A stretch of DNA of 64,000 nt, from NCBI GenBank assembly GCA_963805715.1, contig CAWDVK010000006.1:137962-201961 (forward strand). The letters run 5' to 3'. This document shows, piece by piece, positions 35,977 through 44,733 of this stretch. Made by a program: the position numbers and the translations under genes. The first letter of the stretch is position 1. Each line of letters starts with the position of its first letter. The stretch comes from CAWDVK01 sp963805715. GTDB lineage: Bacteria; Actinomycetota; Actinomycetes; Streptosporangiales; Streptosporangiaceae. The notes below the pieces were generated by a model. The model searched no databases, was not told the origin of the DNA, and worked only from the letters and a program-made list of their open reading frames with translations.

Positions 35977-36589
35977 GTTCGATTTTACTCCTTTGCCTCG
36001 TATCATTGTGTGCCGGGACGTGCCGCAACCTGCCGGACTGTACGGCAAGCCACGGGAGCGGGTGCCGCGTGATGCCGGCCGCTACCGGGCCGTACCGCGA
36101 CATCCGAGCAAACATGGAGCAAACATGGGCGATGGTCGTTCGCCCGGCGGCAGATACGTTTCGTAATATCCCCTGCTAGCGCGGCTGCGAGCTGGGCGCG
36201 TTTCCGGCGCCTGGGACAGTGCTGAAGATCGTGACGGATCGCACGAGCCTGGTGCTCGGACGTCTGGTGAGAAGGCGTTGCCAGTGGCTCGCGGTGACAT
36301 GGAGTGATTGACCTCCGGTAGACCTGCGATGTACCTCGCCTGGACCTGCGGGCGGCCCAGTCAGTGACTGCCCGTCGGCGCCGGACTGGCATCACGGACG
36401 GTATCGAGTGCTGAGCAAGCTGGGCTTTGCCATTTGATCATGATGTGATGGCAGGGATCGGTAGCCGCCGGCATCACGCGGCCGGCCAGGACGCGGAACA
36501 CCCGAGCCGGTCGGCCAGCACCGAGCCGGCGATGATCGCGGCCAGGGTCGCGAACGGCCCCTCGGCCGCCATGACGCGGTGAGCCGGGG
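35977..36589. other. Region with no supported gene
   Basis: About 600 bp that includes the right 28-bp repeat. The minus frame near 36480-36600 (RVMAAEGPFATLAAIIAGSV) is protein-like but unassigned and short. Other frames look like shadows. Confidence 0.35.
36101..36128. repeat. 28-bp direct repeat, right copy
   Basis: This is the second copy of the repeat, 273 bp from the left copy. It itself contains two GAGCAAACATG-type words. Confidence 0.7.
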
Positions 36590-37342
36590 TCACCCACTCG
36601 GTGCTGCGTCAGCCCAGCCGGCCGCTGGTGCGAGGTTCGGGAACAACTCGATCTCCGTCGCGCCGGACGGGACGGCGGATGTTGTCTCGGACCAGCCGTC
36701 AACCACGCTGACATCGATCCGCTCGTCATCAGCCGCGAGCAGCGCCTCCAGCCCGGAACGGTCGCGTGCCGCCAGATCCTCCGAGACGCGATGAGCTTCC
36801 CCCTCCAGCAGTAGTTCCGGCCCGGCGCCGAGCGAGGCGTCCGAGCGCCGGTCAGCCCACACAGCCAGGTCCACATCACTCACCAGCTCCCGGCTTGGGT
36901 CGGTCATGCTGCCGAACAGCGCCACGCGCGTGATCACATGAGTCGAGGCCGGGTCGCGGTTCACCCCAATGACACGGGCCAGCACGTCGCGGACGAGCCC
37001 TTCCGCCACGGCCCGGGGAACTGGTGGGCCGATGCGGGCCTTGGCCAGGCTCTTGCCTCTCGGATACGACAGATGCCACAGCAGCAGCGGCTCGTCACCC
37101 GACTCCTCACCGGGCAGCCACTCGCCGCGATACCGCTCCGGCAACCGCCCGCGGTACGGCTCGTCCAGGTAGCCACCGGCCTCTAGCGCCTCCAGCAAAG
37201 ACCGGCAGGCAGCCGTGTCCATGCCAAGGCGCCTAGCCAGCGCGCCCGCGCTGCACCACTGCGCCTCCTCCACCCCGCGGACCGCCGCGCGCGCCGTGGC
37301 CGCGGCGACACCACACACGACATCGCCTTCCGACAGCCTCAT
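36590..37342 (-). CDS. Winged-helix plus nucleotidyltransferase (MNT-type) protein
   Basis: 250 residues. The N-terminal helices with CSAGALARRLGMDTAACRSL look like a winged helix. The C-terminal half has VALFGSMTDPSRELVSDVDL, the G-S-x(n)-D-x-D nucleotidyltransferase signature, and a later Asp in ERIDVSVVDG. Proteins of this kind act as MNT antitoxins (AMPylating a HEPN toxin) or as antibiotic nucleotidyltransferases. No HEPN gene is adjacent on this strand, although the divergent 37502 gene is an all-helical candidate partner (inference). Confidence 0.65.
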   Translation of the reverse strand: MRLSEGDVVCGVAAATARAAVRGVEEAQWCSAGALARRLGMDTAACRSLLEALEAGGYLDEPYRGRLPERYRGEWLPGEESGDEPLLLWHLSYPRGKSLAKARIGPPVPRAVAEGLVRDVLARVIGVNRDPASTHVITRVALFGSMTDPSRELVSDVDLAVWADRRSDASLGAGPELLLEGEAHRVSEDLAARDRSGLEALLAADDERIDVSVVDGWSETTSAVPSGATEIELFPNLAPAAGWADAAPSG

Positions 37343-37501
37343 GCCCCCACCCGAACAGCCCAGCCGACGTGACTGTCACCATCCTCCCGGTGAGATGCCA
37401 CCGCTTGCGCACGGCGCGAGTGACCAGCACGACTGTCCAGATTGTCCGCTGACGTGTTGGTGGCGCTACAGCGAGTCGCCACTGGTGGGATACTGCCTGG
37501 C

Positions 37502-38368
37502 ATGCCCATCTACGGCGAACTCGCCGCTCTGCTGGACGATGTCGCGGGCCGTGTCGACCGCTGGACCCGGCAGGAGGCGTGGGAGCCGGAGCCCGGATCG
37601 CCGGGGGCGGCGGAACTGGCCAACACCGAGGTACGAGCCGACGGATCGCCGTGGGGGGAGCGCCCCACGCGGACCGTCTTCCAGCTCGGGCAGATGCAGA
37701 TGAAGATGGTGGTCGAGTACGCCCGGTCCACCGCGTTGCTGGTGGCCGCTGAGCGCCCACCGCCGGGCATCGAGGTGGAGACGCGCGCCGCGCTGGAAGC
37801 GGCGTCGGTGACCTGGTGGCTGTTTGCACCCGGGCTGACCGCGCGCCAGCGTGTGTGCCGCCTGCAGCTCCTGCGCCGTAACAGCGCGCGCGAACTGGCT
37901 AAGAGCATCGCTGAAGTCGGGGCGGACCCCGCTGTCGCTGGGCGTGAGACTGTACCGGGGGTAGAGGCGGACTGCCAGAGGCTTGGCCTTGCGCCGTTCG
38001 GGGAGGGCGGTGACGAACTTGAGGGCCAAATCCGGCCGCGCTACACCGCTCGCGTGAAGGATCTCACGACCGAACTCGGGTACCTCGGTGGCTACAGCAT
38101 CTACTCCGGTGTGGCCCACGCCGAACTGGCAGGGGTGTGGCGCCTGTTCGGAGAGACCGCGACGACCGTGCGGGACCGGCAGCCGATCCATTCGCCAGTC
38201 CCGAACCCCGAGGCTTCACATGCCGCCACGGATGGCGTCCTGAAGGCCCTGATGGGGCCCGCGGAGCGGACCGCCGTCCTCTTCGGGTGGCCGTCACCGG
38301 GTCGCGCGGACGAGTACAGCGCGACCATCGATCGCATGAACACCGAGATGACGCGCCTGAAGCCGTAG
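37502..38368 (+). CDS. Unrecognised helical protein, AHxELxG family (paralogue of 43728-44651)
   Basis: 288 residues from the ATG at 37502. I do not recognise a named family. Two motifs recur in the same order in the protein at 43728-44651: R-x-A-L-E-x-A-S-x-x-W-W-L (here TRAALEAASVTWWL) and S-x-x-A-H-x-E-L-x-G (here YSGVAHAELAG). The pattern is alpha-helical, and a conserved Arg plus Ala-His pair is reminiscent of HEPN-like folds, but no R-x4-H motif is evident. It is the first gene of a plus-strand trio, 97 bp before the next. The upstream frame to 37442 adds 20 unlikely residues. Confidence 0.65.
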   Translation: MPIYGELAALLDDVAGRVDRWTRQEAWEPEPGSPGAAELANTEVRADGSPWGERPTRTVFQLGQMQMKMVVEYARSTALLVAAERPPPGIEVETRAALEAASVTWWLFAPGLTARQRVCRLQLLRRNSARELAKSIAEVGADPAVAGRETVPGVEADCQRLGLAPFGEGGDELEGQIRPRYTARVKDLTTELGYLGGYSIYSGVAHAELAGVWRLFGETATTVRDRQPIHSPVPNPEASHAATDGVLKALMGPAERTAVLFGWPSPGRADEYSATIDRMNTEMTRLKP

Positions 38369-38465
38369 CCACCGCTGAACGCCCGGGAACCCAACAGCCG
38401 CGGGATTAGCAGGCGCACGGCTCGCGATCACACGCGCCCGGCGCCCGGGGCGAGAAGATGATGCC

Positions 38466-39725
38466 ATGACGCGGGAACCGGGACCGGTGGCCAGCGCGGC
38501 GGGGGACAGCGGGACTGACTGGCGTGATGATGGCCTGCGCCCCACCTGGAACCTGTACAGGGGGATGGCCCAGTCCACGCAGAACCCGGCCCGGCGTGAG
38601 GCCGTGCTGTGGGCACTCGGCCAGCTTGAGAACCTGATGGGACCCGACTGGCTGGAACGCTACTTCGACCACACCGGCCACGTGCCCGCGGAAGTCAACC
38701 TCGGCTCCGCGCATGTGGCCGCGACCGGGCACCTGCTAGATCTCGCCCTGCGCTACTACGTGCTCGCCGGCGCCCCAGGGCTGGATGTGGTGCGCGGTGA
38801 GATGCGGGGGGACGTCCGGGACGAACGCAGGTGGCATTCGGCTCTGCAGCTGGAGGTCGCCGCGCTGGCGGCCCGGGACGGGTTCACGGTGGCGCTGGAA
38901 GCCGCTTCCCCCGCGTCGGCCAGACCGAGCGACGTGGCCCTCGTCCGCGACGGTCAGGAAATGCGGGTCGAGACATTCCTGCTCCTCCCGGACGAGGGGA
39001 CTCAGGAAGCGACCGCGTTCTGGGACAAGTTCAGCCAGGACACGCTCTGGATCGGCGGGGAGTTCAACGTCGGGATCAGCGGTGACATCGGCCGGCGTGT
39101 CATTGGCGACGACTACCAGGAACTGCTGCGCCAGATCCGGGCGGCGGCTGCGCAGGCGGCGGCCACGGGGGAACGCCAGCCCGTCGGGTACGCCGGAGCC
39201 CGGCTTATGATCCTTCCCCCGGGAGAGGACGACTATCAGCTCAACGGGGCCGTCGAGGAAAGCAGGGGCTGGCCCCGGACCGAATCGAAACTGATGAAGA
39301 AAGCCCGGCAAGCCGCCGAGGCGGGCGGCGGCTGGCTGCGCGCCGACATCCGTGACGGCATCTGGATGTTCACCCCCTGGGCCCGCGCTGGCCTGGGCGA
39401 CAAGATCGAGCAGATCGCGCAACACGTCGCCAGCGCCCTGCGGCGAGTCCCAGGGATCGACGGCGCTGTCCTCAGCAACGGCGCCGGGTTCGCGCAAAGC
39501 GAGTTCCACGGCGAGTCAGCCCGCACCACACAGGGCTGCTATGGCATCCGGCGTGTCCTCCCAGCCGCACGCGTCCGCGAGACCATGATCATCCCAGTCA
39601 CCCCACGCGGGCGCTCCCAGGCCACTACCTGGCTGCGGATGTACGACGCGGAAGGACACTGGCTCGACTGGGCGCTCGCACGCGCCGGGATTCCCACCCG
39701 CCACCAGATCTTCGGCGAACAGTGA
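38466..39725 (+). CDS. Unrecognised protein with possible PD-(D/E)XK-like core
   Basis: 419 residues. A segment at about 120-175 reads RRWHSALQLEVAALAARDGF, then RPSDVALVRDGQEMRVETFL. Here SDV...RVET could be the Asp and Glu of a degenerate PD-(D/E)XK nuclease core, since a helix with a polar Glu precedes it. The C-terminal half (KIEQIAQHVASALRRVPGID onward) is unassigned. It is the second gene of the trio and lies 139 bp before the large third gene. No signal peptide or membrane segment is visible. It could be a nuclease-fold sensor with no catalytic role. Confidence 0.6.
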   Translation: MTREPGPVASAAGDSGTDWRDDGLRPTWNLYRGMAQSTQNPARREAVLWALGQLENLMGPDWLERYFDHTGHVPAEVNLGSAHVAATGHLLDLALRYYVLAGAPGLDVVRGEMRGDVRDERRWHSALQLEVAALAARDGFTVALEAASPASARPSDVALVRDGQEMRVETFLLLPDEGTQEATAFWDKFSQDTLWIGGEFNVGISGDIGRRVIGDDYQELLRQIRAAAAQAAATGERQPVGYAGARLMILPPGEDDYQLNGAVEESRGWPRTESKLMKKARQAAEAGGGWLRADIRDGIWMFTPWARAGLGDKIEQIAQHVASALRRVPGIDGAVLSNGAGFAQSEFHGESARTTQGCYGIRRVLPAARVRETMIIPVTPRGRSQATTWLRMYDAEGHWLDWALARAGIPTRHQIFGEQ

Positions 39726-39864
39726 GAGCCGACGCGGCGATCAATGGACCCCACCACACCGCCGCGCGCCGGGGAGATGATCCAGCGGCGGAGCCAGCCG
39801 GGCAGCCGCGATAGGCGGGGCCCCCTTGTCGTAGGTGTGTCCTACAGTGCTGCCGGGAGGGACC

Positions 39865-42366
39865 ATGGGGTCGGGGAAGTCGGGGAAGAAGCGGCGGGCC
39901 CGCCGCCAGAAGCAGAACGCGCGCGCTCGCCGCCTGGCGCGGGCAAGGCAAGAACACAGCCCAGCGGAACCTGACGACCTGGTACTCGCGCTGGCAAGGC
40001 TCGCTGGGTACACGCGGGGGGCGTCGACGTTCGAGGAGGCGGCGGCCGCTGCACGGGCCGACGTCATGTCCGCTGTCGGCCAGATAGCTCAGCTCAGCGT
40101 GGGGCGGAGCGTCTCCCAGGTGGTCCAGGGAGTGCGGACGGCGATGGCCTTCACGGCGATGGGTGCCGACGGAGCCTACGACCCGCCGGCGGCGCATCTC
40201 GAACTGGTCGCCCTTGTCCTCGCCTGCCGCGACGCGGTGACGCCGCCTTCCGGCGACGCCAGTGAAGCTGACCCGGGCTTCAACCCCGAGGACGTCAGGG
40301 TGGCCGCTGCCGAAGCCATGGCCGCCGGATCGATGCTCCCGCTGTTCGAGGCGCCCCCTACGGGTGACCCGTTCAGCCAGGTGCTGTTCCAGTCCACTCA
40401 GCGCGAGATCATGATGCGCAATCCGGTGTACCCGCACATGCTGCTCGACACCCTGCGCGGCCTATTCGGCGACCCGGCGGTCGAGTCCGACTGCCGCGAC
40501 ACCCTGGGCTTCACCGGCCTCGAAGCGGTCAACGTCCTCGAACAAGCGCGGCTCATGTCGATCACCGCACTGCAGGAAAGGTTCGACCGGCTGCTCGCGG
40601 CCCGGGACGCGTCGCTGCCGGTCATCTTGGAACACCGGGCGGCCCCGAGTCCGTCACCACGGGCAGGCGCCGACGGCGAGGACGTTTCAGAGGGCCTGCC
40701 CGAGGAGCACACGGCGATAATCCGGGAAATGATGTCCGCCTTGGAGGACATCACCACCAACGTTGGCGATTCCGCTGTCCTCGACGTTGATGAGCTGGCG
40801 CGGCGAACCGGTTACCCAGTCAGCACCGTTACCGCCGTCCTGGACGCGTTCACGCTCAACGGGCTCGCCGATAGCGCCGAGGCCGTTGAGCGGTTCTTCA
40901 CCGGAGATAACCCGCTGCGGACCGCTCCGATCATCACGGACGGCAACGGCAGCCGCATGCTCGTCCACGATGGCCTCGCCCTGCCCGCTGTGCGGGAGGT
41001 GATCGAGTCCCGGTTGAAGGCCGCCGGCAAAGTCGCCGCCTATGACCGGCACCGCGGGCAGTGGGTCGAGGACCACGCCGTGGACCTGCTCGCCGGCCTG
41101 TTCCCCGGAGCCGCGGTACATCGCGGCTTCGACTACTTCATCCCCGATCCCGAGGCGGCACCACCGCAGACCAATCCCCGCGACTACACCAAGCGGGTCG
41201 AGGCCGACGGGCTGATCCTCATCGACGACGTCGCGCTCATCATCGAGGTCAAGTCGGTAGCCCTCACCGCCGAAGCACGCGCCGGGGTCTCCCGCAGGCT
41301 GAGAGGCAAGCTCCGGGACATCGTGACAGCCGCCGCCAAACAGGCTGACCGCCTCCGCCAGCGAATCCTCAACGATGGAACACTCCGGCTCAATGACGGC
41401 GAATGGCTGGACGTGAGCGGCGTCCGGGAGGTCCACACCATCGCGGTCGGCCTGGAAGACCTCTCTGGCGTAACGACCGCGACCTCGCTGCTGGTGCATG
41501 CTGGCGTGCTGGGAAGCGGCCATATCCCCTGGACCGTGTCGGTCCACGACCTCCGCATCATCTGCGAACTGACCGAACGGCCAAGCGAGCTGCTGCTGTA
41601 CCTACGGCGAAGAACCCAGCCCGAGACCACGTCGATGTTCCTGGCGGTGGACGAACTCGACCTGTTCCTGCTCTTCCAAGCCAGAGGGCTCTTCGTCGAG
41701 CCCGACCCGAACCGGCTCGCCGAGATCTTCCCAGGAACCGGACCGCCGTCAGTCGCGGCGCAGCGCAGGTACGCCGAGCAGCAACCGGAGATGATCCCGG
41801 GCCGCACCCGCCCGCTCGACGCCTGGTACGCCTCTGTCCTCGACCCGGCCAAACCGCCCGCCGACAAGCCGCGATACACCGGCGACCAGAAACTGCTGCA
41901 CCTCGTCGACGCGGTCACCGCCTTGTGCGAGCCTGGGTGGCTCTCGACCGCCACGCTGCTGCTCGAAGGCAGTGCCAAGGCCCAGCACAGCTTCGGCGGG
42001 TTCGCCGCCAAACTGGCCCGCGAGGTCAAACGCGATGGACAGCACCACATGCTGACGTGGCTGATGGCTGACTCGACAGGCCGACCGTGTGTCCTCGTCT
42101 GGGTATGCGCAGGGCTGGACGAATCAGATGAGGACTTGGAACAGGAGTTGACCGACTACCTGGCCGCCAAGAAGTACCAGGTCAAGGCATACCGTGCGGC
42201 CTGCATGGTTTTCGACCCGCGCACCGTCGAACTTCGGCGGATCATCTTCGACAACCGGATCAACCATCATGACCAAGAACTTGAGCGGCGAGCCCAACAA
42301 CTAGTACCACCTGGCCGAATGACCGGTACGCCGGTGATGGGGTCACGCCATCCCGGCAAACGTTGA
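39865..42366 (+). CDS. Large protein with a PD-(D/E)XK/NERD-like nuclease core
   Basis: 833 residues from the ATG at 39865, which has a GGGAGGG ribosome site at 39856-39862. The N-terminus is strongly basic (GKSGKKRRARRQKQNARARR). In the middle, HRGQWVEDHAVDLLAGLFPG and VEADGLILIDDVALIIEVKS form a D...E-x-K nuclease signature of the kind found in NERD-like and restriction-like domains. The C-terminal third is unassigned. It probably binds DNA or RNA. It is the last gene of the plus-strand trio and is convergent with the minus-strand operon. I know no characterised system with this arrangement. Confidence 0.65.
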   Translation: MGSGKSGKKRRARRQKQNARARRLARARQEHSPAEPDDLVLALARLAGYTRGASTFEEAAAAARADVMSAVGQIAQLSVGRSVSQVVQGVRTAMAFTAMGADGAYDPPAAHLELVALVLACRDAVTPPSGDASEADPGFNPEDVRVAAAEAMAAGSMLPLFEAPPTGDPFSQVLFQSTQREIMMRNPVYPHMLLDTLRGLFGDPAVESDCRDTLGFTGLEAVNVLEQARLMSITALQERFDRLLAARDASLPVILEHRAAPSPSPRAGADGEDVSEGLPEEHTAIIREMMSALEDITTNVGDSAVLDVDELARRTGYPVSTVTAVLDAFTLNGLADSAEAVERFFTGDNPLRTAPIITDGNGSRMLVHDGLALPAVREVIESRLKAAGKVAAYDRHRGQWVEDHAVDLLAGLFPGAAVHRGFDYFIPDPEAAPPQTNPRDYTKRVEADGLILIDDVALIIEVKSVALTAEARAGVSRRLRGKLRDIVTAAAKQADRLRQRILNDGTLRLNDGEWLDVSGVREVHTIAVGLEDLSGVTTATSLLVHAGVLGSGHIPWTVSVHDLRIICELTERPSELLLYLRRRTQPETTSMFLAVDELDLFLLFQARGLFVEPDPNRLAEIFPGTGPPSVAAQRRYAEQQPEMIPGRTRPLDAWYASVLDPAKPPADKPRYTGDQKLLHLVDAVTALCEPGWLSTATLLLEGSAKAQHSFGGFAAKLAREVKRDGQHHMLTWLMADSTGRPCVLVWVCAGLDESDEDLEQELTDYLAAKKYQVKAYRAACMVFDPRTVELRRIIFDNRINHHDQELERRAQQLVPPGRMTGTPVMGSRHPGKR

Positions 42367-42619
42367 GGGGACATCGGCATCGTGGAATTCCGGCCCTCGT
42401 GGCGGTCGCGGGCTTCACGTCCGGCGGGCTCACGTGATCTCACGTGACCGATGTGGACAGCGCGCTGGCGCCTGCGGTGGTCGCGGTCCTGGGGACGTTG
42501 CTTGGGACTCATGGGACTTGCTACAGAGGTGTTCTGAGGCAACGAGGCCGAGGTGCGGTCAGAGCGTGAGCTCCTCTCCCAGCTCGTAAGCGACCCTAAG
42601 TCCCGCAACATCGCAGCGA

Positions 42620-43396
42620 CTATCCTGGCCGCGCCCCTGCCAGTTGCCCGTACTGGCCCGGGCTGGTGATGCCCCAGCGCGTGTCATGGGGACCAGCAAA
42701 GACTTCACGGGGCAGCGGTACAGCCGTCTCACTGACTGACTCGTAGACATCAAGACAGGCAGCTTCGGCCGCTGTCTCGCCTTGCTGTGCCAGCAGGTGA
42801 TGGGCCCCGCGCATGACGGCCAATGGATTGTCGTTACCAGCGTGCTGGCTATGTTTCATGGCAGCAGCCCACGCAGCTTGCGGGTAGACGTAGCGGAGGA
42901 CAGCCACCGCGCTTAGGTACGGGTGGTTGCCGCGCACCGAGCCGTCCGGCTCCTTGACATGCAGCCTGCCGTTACGACCTGAGTGAAAATGGAGTTCGCC
43001 GTCAGGCGCGAAACTGACTTGTGAGTCACCAAACAAGGCGCCGATGAACACGGGGCCCTCCAGTGGCACCCAGGAGTTGCGCGGGTTCGCCAGGACCACA
43101 ACGAGCGGATAGCCCTCGATCCCCTTGAGCTGTTCAGCCCCTGCCGTGATCTTGTTGCGTACCGCTCTCATTTTCGGCGTCATGTTGACGAACCCGCTCC
43201 GCGGCGTCAGCGGCATGGGCGGGGTGTTGAAGGACTCCACCTCAACGACGACTTCGTGTCCTGCGGCACGGATGAGGAAGTCCGGTCGCTTCACCGTGCC
43301 AAGGTCAGGCTCGTAGGCCAAGACGTTGTAACTGCTGGCCTTGAGGTAGCGCTTGAACAGTGCCTCGCCGGGATCGTCCGACTTCACGACCACCAT
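42620..43396 (-). CDS. PD-(D/E)XK-like protein at the operon end
   Basis: 258 residues. ALFKRYLKASSYNVLAYEPD, then RPDFLIRAAGHEVVVEVESF, gives a P-D-x(n)-E-x-E core with Ser where the catalytic Lys of PD-(D/E)XK enzymes would be. The strand after it (YPLVVVLANP) fits the fold. It may be catalytically altered or a structural relative. It is the last gene read in the jet operon direction. Its start is close to or overlaps the small frame at 43384-43668. Confidence 0.6.
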   Translation of the reverse strand: MVVVKSDDPGEALFKRYLKASSYNVLAYEPDLGTVKRPDFLIRAAGHEVVVEVESFNTPPMPLTPRSGFVNMTPKMRAVRNKITAGAEQLKGIEGYPLVVVLANPRNSWVPLEGPVFIGALFGDSQVSFAPDGELHFHSGRNGRLHVKEPDGSVRGNHPYLSAVAVLRYVYPQAAWAAAMKHSQHAGNDNPLAVMRGAHHLLAQQGETAAEAACLDVYESVSETAVPLPREVFAGPHDTRWGITSPGQYGQLAGARPG

Positions 43397-43668
43397 GGTC
43401 TTACGGTTCCGGCGCCGCCTACGCTGGCGACACGCGGGAGCAGTCCAGCCGCACCGCGGTCGAGGCTCTTGGGAGGCCCGTCCACCTGCCGCACCTGGGA
43501 CGTGCTGCTGGCGGCCAGCATGATGAGCGGGTCAATGCGGGCGCCGCCTGTGTCGGCATCCTCGGCAGGCTGGCCGTCGCCGTGCTTACCGGCCATCAGC
43601 CAGGCCACCTCGGCCGCGCGGCCATCGGCGCCGCCGTCCTCGCAGTCCGTCATCACGCCCGGCGGCAT
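43384..43668 (-). CDS. Small hypothetical protein
   Basis: Up to 94 residues (CEDGGADGRAAEVAWLMAGK, then RIDPLIMLAASSTSQVRQVD). It overlaps the next gene start by 13 bp and lies in the gap between two same-strand genes, which favours it being real. No family is recognised. An internal ATG at 43653 is the more likely start. Confidence 0.25.
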   Translation of the reverse strand: MPPGVMTDCEDGGADGRAAEVAWLMAGKHGDGQPAEDADTGGARIDPLIMLAASSTSQVRQVDGPPKSLDRGAAGLLPRVASVGGAGTVRPWWS

Positions 43669-43727
43669 TGGCCTGGAGGACGCAACGTCGCTGCCAGCGT
43701 CGGTACCGCTCTTGCCTGGGCGGCTTC

Positions 43728-44651
43728 CTATGCTGTCTCGGCAGAGTCTGAGTCCTGGACCTGGGTGTGCGCGCGGCGCTTGTACAGTTTCAGTGCTTCG
43801 CTTGTGGTGCCGATGGCGATCAGGCCGCCGAGTGTCATCAGGCCGACGTTGCCCGTGGCCTCAGTGAGCTGCATTCCAGGGCTGGGTGAGCCTAGCGTCG
43901 TTTTCGGGAGGTAGGCGAGAAGGCCGCGCAGTTCGCCGTGGGCGAGGGAGCTGCACATCTTCCAGATGACAAGGGCGGACTGGGCGCCGGTGGGCTGGTG
44001 CGCTCCGGCGAGTTTGACGATTTCGCCGTAACCCGGCCGGTCCTTCAGCCGGGCCGGGTCGCAGCCCGCTCTTGTGAGCACGTCGGTCAGTTCTGACCGA
44101 CGGTCAGCCATCGTCTTGGCGCTGGGCTGGCCGGTTTCTGCCCGGACGGTGTCAAGCTGCCGGGCCTCTTCCCAGTCTTCTTGCAGGCGTCGTGTGATCC
44201 GCTCTTCGGGTTGGTCGCTTTCGAGGAGCCAGTACGCCAGCGATGCGTTCTCCAGGGCGCCGCGCACGAGGGTGAGCTGGCCGTGAGTGTGCAGCTGAAC
44301 CCGGAACACGCCAGGCATCGTCTCGCGGAAGAGGCTGTCACGCAGTGTGCCGAGGTGACTGACGGCCGCGGTGATCGCGCTCCATGACGCGGAACTGACG
44401 GTATAGGGGTGGGCGACTTGGTCGTCAGTGGCCAACTCGCTGCCCGGGCTGGCCTTCCATGCCTCCGACGTGCTGCCAGTCACCGTGTTCTCCCAGTCGG
44501 TCACCTTCTCGAGTGCTTGCCCAAGGTGCCGGACGTACTTGTCTTCTTCGGGAGTCACGGCCCCACGGTATGCCCGCTCGATTAGTGAGGCAGAGTTCTT
44601 TACTGCTGCGCCGCCTCCGGTAAGGGCGAGTTTCTCTGACGCCGTGGCCAT
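43728..44651 (-). CDS. Unrecognised helical protein, AHxELxG family (paralogue of 37502-38368)
   Basis: 307 residues from the ATG at 44651; the 88 residues open upstream are Arg/Pro/Cys-rich and non-family. The motifs shared with the 37502 protein are VRGALENASLAYWLLESDQP and CSSLAHGELRGLLAYL. A hydrophobic stretch near the C-terminus (VGLMTLGGLIAIGTTSEALK) may be membrane-associated. It lies 82 bp after the HNH gene in the operon led by jetA. The same family thus occurs in both convergent arrays. Confidence 0.65.
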   Translation of the reverse strand: MATASEKLALTGGGAAVKNSASLIERAYRGAVTPEEDKYVRHLGQALEKVTDWENTVTGSTSEAWKASPGSELATDDQVAHPYTVSSASWSAITAAVSHLGTLRDSLFRETMPGVFRVQLHTHGQLTLVRGALENASLAYWLLESDQPEERITRRLQEDWEEARQLDTVRAETGQPSAKTMADRRSELTDVLTRAGCDPARLKDRPGYGEIVKLAGAHQPTGAQSALVIWKMCSSLAHGELRGLLAYLPKTTLGSPSPGMQLTEATGNVGLMTLGGLIAIGTTSEALKLYKRRAHTQVQDSDSAETA

Positions 44652-44733
44652 CGAACCTGCCTGAACCGGATGCGCCCCTCGGGGCTTCGTCGCTGCTGTG
44701 CCGGGCCGCGCGTGTGTCCGGGCCGGGGAGTGC

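Noticed and set aside
42430..42447. Two TCACGTGA palindromes 10 bp apart as an operator
   Set aside because: They lie between convergent genes with no promoter to control, and short palindromes of this type occur by chance.
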